Below are positions 5,664-5,729 of a DNA stretch of 5,729 bases, piece by piece. The position numbers were made by a program, and so were the translations under genes. Origin of the DNA: Thermoplasmata archaeon (GTDB lineage Archaea; Thermoplasmatota; Thermoplasmata; Thermoplasmatales; Thermoplasmataceae); contig JAJZNS010000084.1 of assembly GCA_021811635.1 (NCBI GenBank), forward strand, positions 8,588 to 14,316, read 5' to 3'. The notes under the pieces are model-generated. The model made no database searches. It was not told the DNA's origin and saw nothing but the letters and a program-made list of their open reading frames with translations. Within the stretch, counting starts at the first letter, position 1. Each line of letters starts with the position of its first letter.

Positions 5664-5729
5664 TCACTGTTTGAGAATGCGTACTTCGATATTCTCCTTG
5701 GCCTTGTTCGACAGGTGATCTATGTATTC
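5664..5729 (-). CDS. 3' end of an unidentified gene (partial)
   Basis: The minus strand reads open from the window edge to a TGA at 5664-5666 and encodes a C-terminal fragment of 21 residues, EYIDHLSNKAKENIEVRILK plus a final Q. The composition (mixed charged and aliphatic, helix- then strand-like) is that of a normal soluble protein, and the stop lies 18 bases before the membrane protein gene on the same strand. This is the main reason to believe it is a real gene end and the first part of a short operon. It is too short to assign a family. Confidence 0.55.
   Translation of the reverse strand, partial: EYIDHLSNKAKENIEVRILKQ

Overview
The window looks archaeal, most probably from the Thermoplasmata (Thermoplasmatales-like). 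It opens with an Alba chromatin protein. It also carries an isoprenyl diphosphate synthase, and most of its genes have A/T-rich TATA-like boxes about 24-27 bases before a start codon with no Shine-Dalgarno sequence, the usual archaeal leaderless arrangement. Base composition is intermediate (a little under half G+C by eye) and even across the window. The lineage is inferred from protein style and promoter geometry and was not tested by a search.

Layout. 39-308 (+) encodes Alba behind a strong ribosome binding site. 369-1352 (+) encodes a polyprenyl diphosphate synthase whose chain-length residues look more like a long-chain enzyme than a C20 enzyme. 1372-2217 (-) encodes a slipin/stomatin-type SPFH membrane protein that converges on the synthase. 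A 131-base divergent promoter region (2218-2348) separates it from 2349-2948 (+), a compact membrane protein with the NiCoT HX4DH signature (putative Ni/Co transporter). 2984-3628 (+) encodes a phosphoribosyltransferase with an apparent C-terminal winged-helix extension. Its stop codon directly abuts the stop codon of the convergent carbamate kinase gene (3629-4558, -). 4629-5645 (-) encodes a polytopic membrane protein of an uncharacterised family, starting at TTG just after the end of a gene that runs out of the window (5664-5729, -).

Functionally this is mostly a housekeeping neighbourhood: chromatin, isoprenoid/lipid or quinone synthesis, membrane organisation, metal uptake, nucleobase salvage, and carbamoyl phosphate metabolism. 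Most genes appear to be transcribed singly from their own promoters. The exceptions are a possible Alba-synthase pair and the 3' partial gene with the membrane protein. I see no mobile element, CRISPR array, tRNA or rRNA, and no clear previously undescribed system. The points most worth a second look are the chain-length signature of the prenyl synthase, the phosphoribosyltransferase-winged helix fusion, the uncharacterised membrane family, and the zero-gap convergent pair.
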